From Gordonia terrae (GTDB taxonomy: Bacteria > Actinomycetota > Actinomycetes > Mycobacteriales > Mycobacteriaceae), in assembly GCF_001698225.1 (NCBI RefSeq), contig NZ_CP016594.1, forward strand, positions 2,666,001-2,730,000: a DNA stretch of 64,000 nt. The letters are read 5' to 3'. A program made the position numbers and the translations under genes. The first letter of the stretch is position 1. Every line of letters begins with the position of its first letter. This document shows, piece after piece, positions 63,472 to 64,000 of this stretch. The notes below the pieces were generated by a model that did no database searches, was not told the DNA's origin, and saw only the letters and a list, made by a program, of their open reading frames with translations.

Positions 63472-64000
63472 TTGACCGAATCGCACTCCCTCGGCAAGGC
63501 GGCCACGGGGGATCCCGGGGCGGCAGGAGCGGACTCCTCGGTGCTGAGCGACGCCGACGTCGCCCTGCTCGAACGGGCCATCTACGAGGTCAAGCGCGTC
63601 ATCGTCGGCCAGGATCAGCTCGTCGAGCGCATTCTCGTCGGTCTGCTCGCCCGAGGCCACATCCTGCTGGAGGGTGTGCCCGGTGTCGCGAAGACGCTCG
63701 CGGTCGAGACGTTCGCCCGCGTCGTCGGCGGGTCGTTCTCCCGCGTGCAGTTCACCCCCGACCTGGTGCCCACCGACCTGATCGGTACGCGTATCTACCG
63801 CCAGGGCCGTGAGGAGTTCGACACCGAGCTGGGCCCGGTCGTCGCGAACTTCCTGCTGGCCGACGAGATCAACCGCGCACCCGCCAAGGTGCAGTCCGCC
63901 CTGCTCGAGGTGATGGCCGAGCGGCATGTCTCGATCGGCGGCAAGACCTACTCGATGCCGGATCCGTTCCTGGTGATGGCGACCCAGAACCCCATCGAGA
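63472..64000 (+). CDS. moxR1: MoxR-family AAA+ ATPase (3' end outside window)
   Basis: The first 176 codons are in the window. The TTG start at 63472 follows AGGAG (63461-63465) by 6 nt. After a ~25-residue variable N-terminus the frame reads VKRVIVGQDQLVERILVGLLARGHILLEG, Walker A GVPGVAKT, FTPDLVPTDLIG, GPVVANFLLADEINRAP (Walker B) and ALLEVMAERHVSIGG. MoxR proteins act as chaperones, often with von Willebrand A-domain partners encoded downstream. Position after ripA equals Rv1479 (no ripB between). Confidence 0.93.
   Translation, partial: MTESHSLGKAATGDPGAAGADSSVLSDADVALLERAIYEVKRVIVGQDQLVERILVGLLARGHILLEGVPGVAKTLAVETFARVVGGSFSRVQFTPDLVPTDLIGTRIYRQGREEFDTELGPVVANFLLADEINRAPAKVQSALLEVMAERHVSIGGKTYSMPDPFLVMATQNPIE

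Overview
The window is high-GC actinobacterial chromosome, most likely from the order Mycobacteriales and plausibly Gordonia or a close relative. This rests on gene content and order: rpe-ribD-ribE-ribBA-ribH-uvrC-rapZ-yvcK-whiA-gap-pgk-tpi-secG-ppc, then pgl-opcA-zwf-tal-tkt on the other strand, ctaB-qor-ctaA-ABC exporter-mptB, sufR-B-D-C-S-U-T, an ABC-F ATPase, acnR-acn, a DUF6676-like membrane protein, ripA and moxR1. That order follows the Mycobacterium tuberculosis Rv1408-Rv1479 neighbourhood as I remember it. MptB and RipA point to a mycolate-type envelope. Genus assignment is inference.

Layout. 1-6.5 kb is accessory: two diverged copies of a large-protein plus lipoprotein gene pair, separated by a minus-strand ArsR/AHSA1 operon. 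6.7-11.7 kb holds rpe and riboflavin synthesis, with an FMN riboswitch between ribD and ribE. 11.7-16.7 kb is uvrC-rapZ-yvcK-whiA. 16.9-23.2 kb is the lower-glycolysis operon, secG and ppc. 23.2-29.7 kb is the pentose-phosphate operon on the minus strand. 30-37.3 kb carries haem A synthesis, a quinone oxidoreductase, an ABC-2 exporter and MptB. 37.4-43.9 kb is the SUF iron-sulfur operon behind a SufR operator, closed by a strong hairpin. 44-48.1 kb holds a DUF1992 protein, a lone lycopene cyclase, an SDR and an ABC-F protein.

48.1-57.0 kb looks like an accessory insertion in the conserved backbone. It has a tightly overlapping four-gene minus-strand operon (ThDP enzyme, SRPBCC protein, ketosynthase-III-like enzyme, aminotransferase), an acyl-CoA ligase, a Tat-exported cholesterol-oxidase-like flavoprotein and an unrecognised protein. 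The ThDP operon and the oxidase share an almost identical TTAGC/GCTAA dyad in front of their first genes. At the ThDP operon this is part of a 19-bp palindrome that matches the DtxR/IdeR iron-box consensus at 16 of 19 positions. This is the best candidate for an undescribed, possibly iron-controlled, small-molecule system. 57-64 kb returns to the backbone: acnR and acn with a 22-bp AcnR-type operator, then the membrane protein, ripA and moxR1 (cut by the window end).

Logic: the central block joins carbon metabolism (Gap, Pgk, Tpi, PEPC, pentose phosphate, aconitase) with Fe-S, flavin and haem cofactor supply. Several starts have a -10-like hexamer 6-8 nt upstream and no Shine-Dalgarno sequence, so leaderless transcription appears common. 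No tRNA, rRNA, CRISPR array or insertion sequence was seen.
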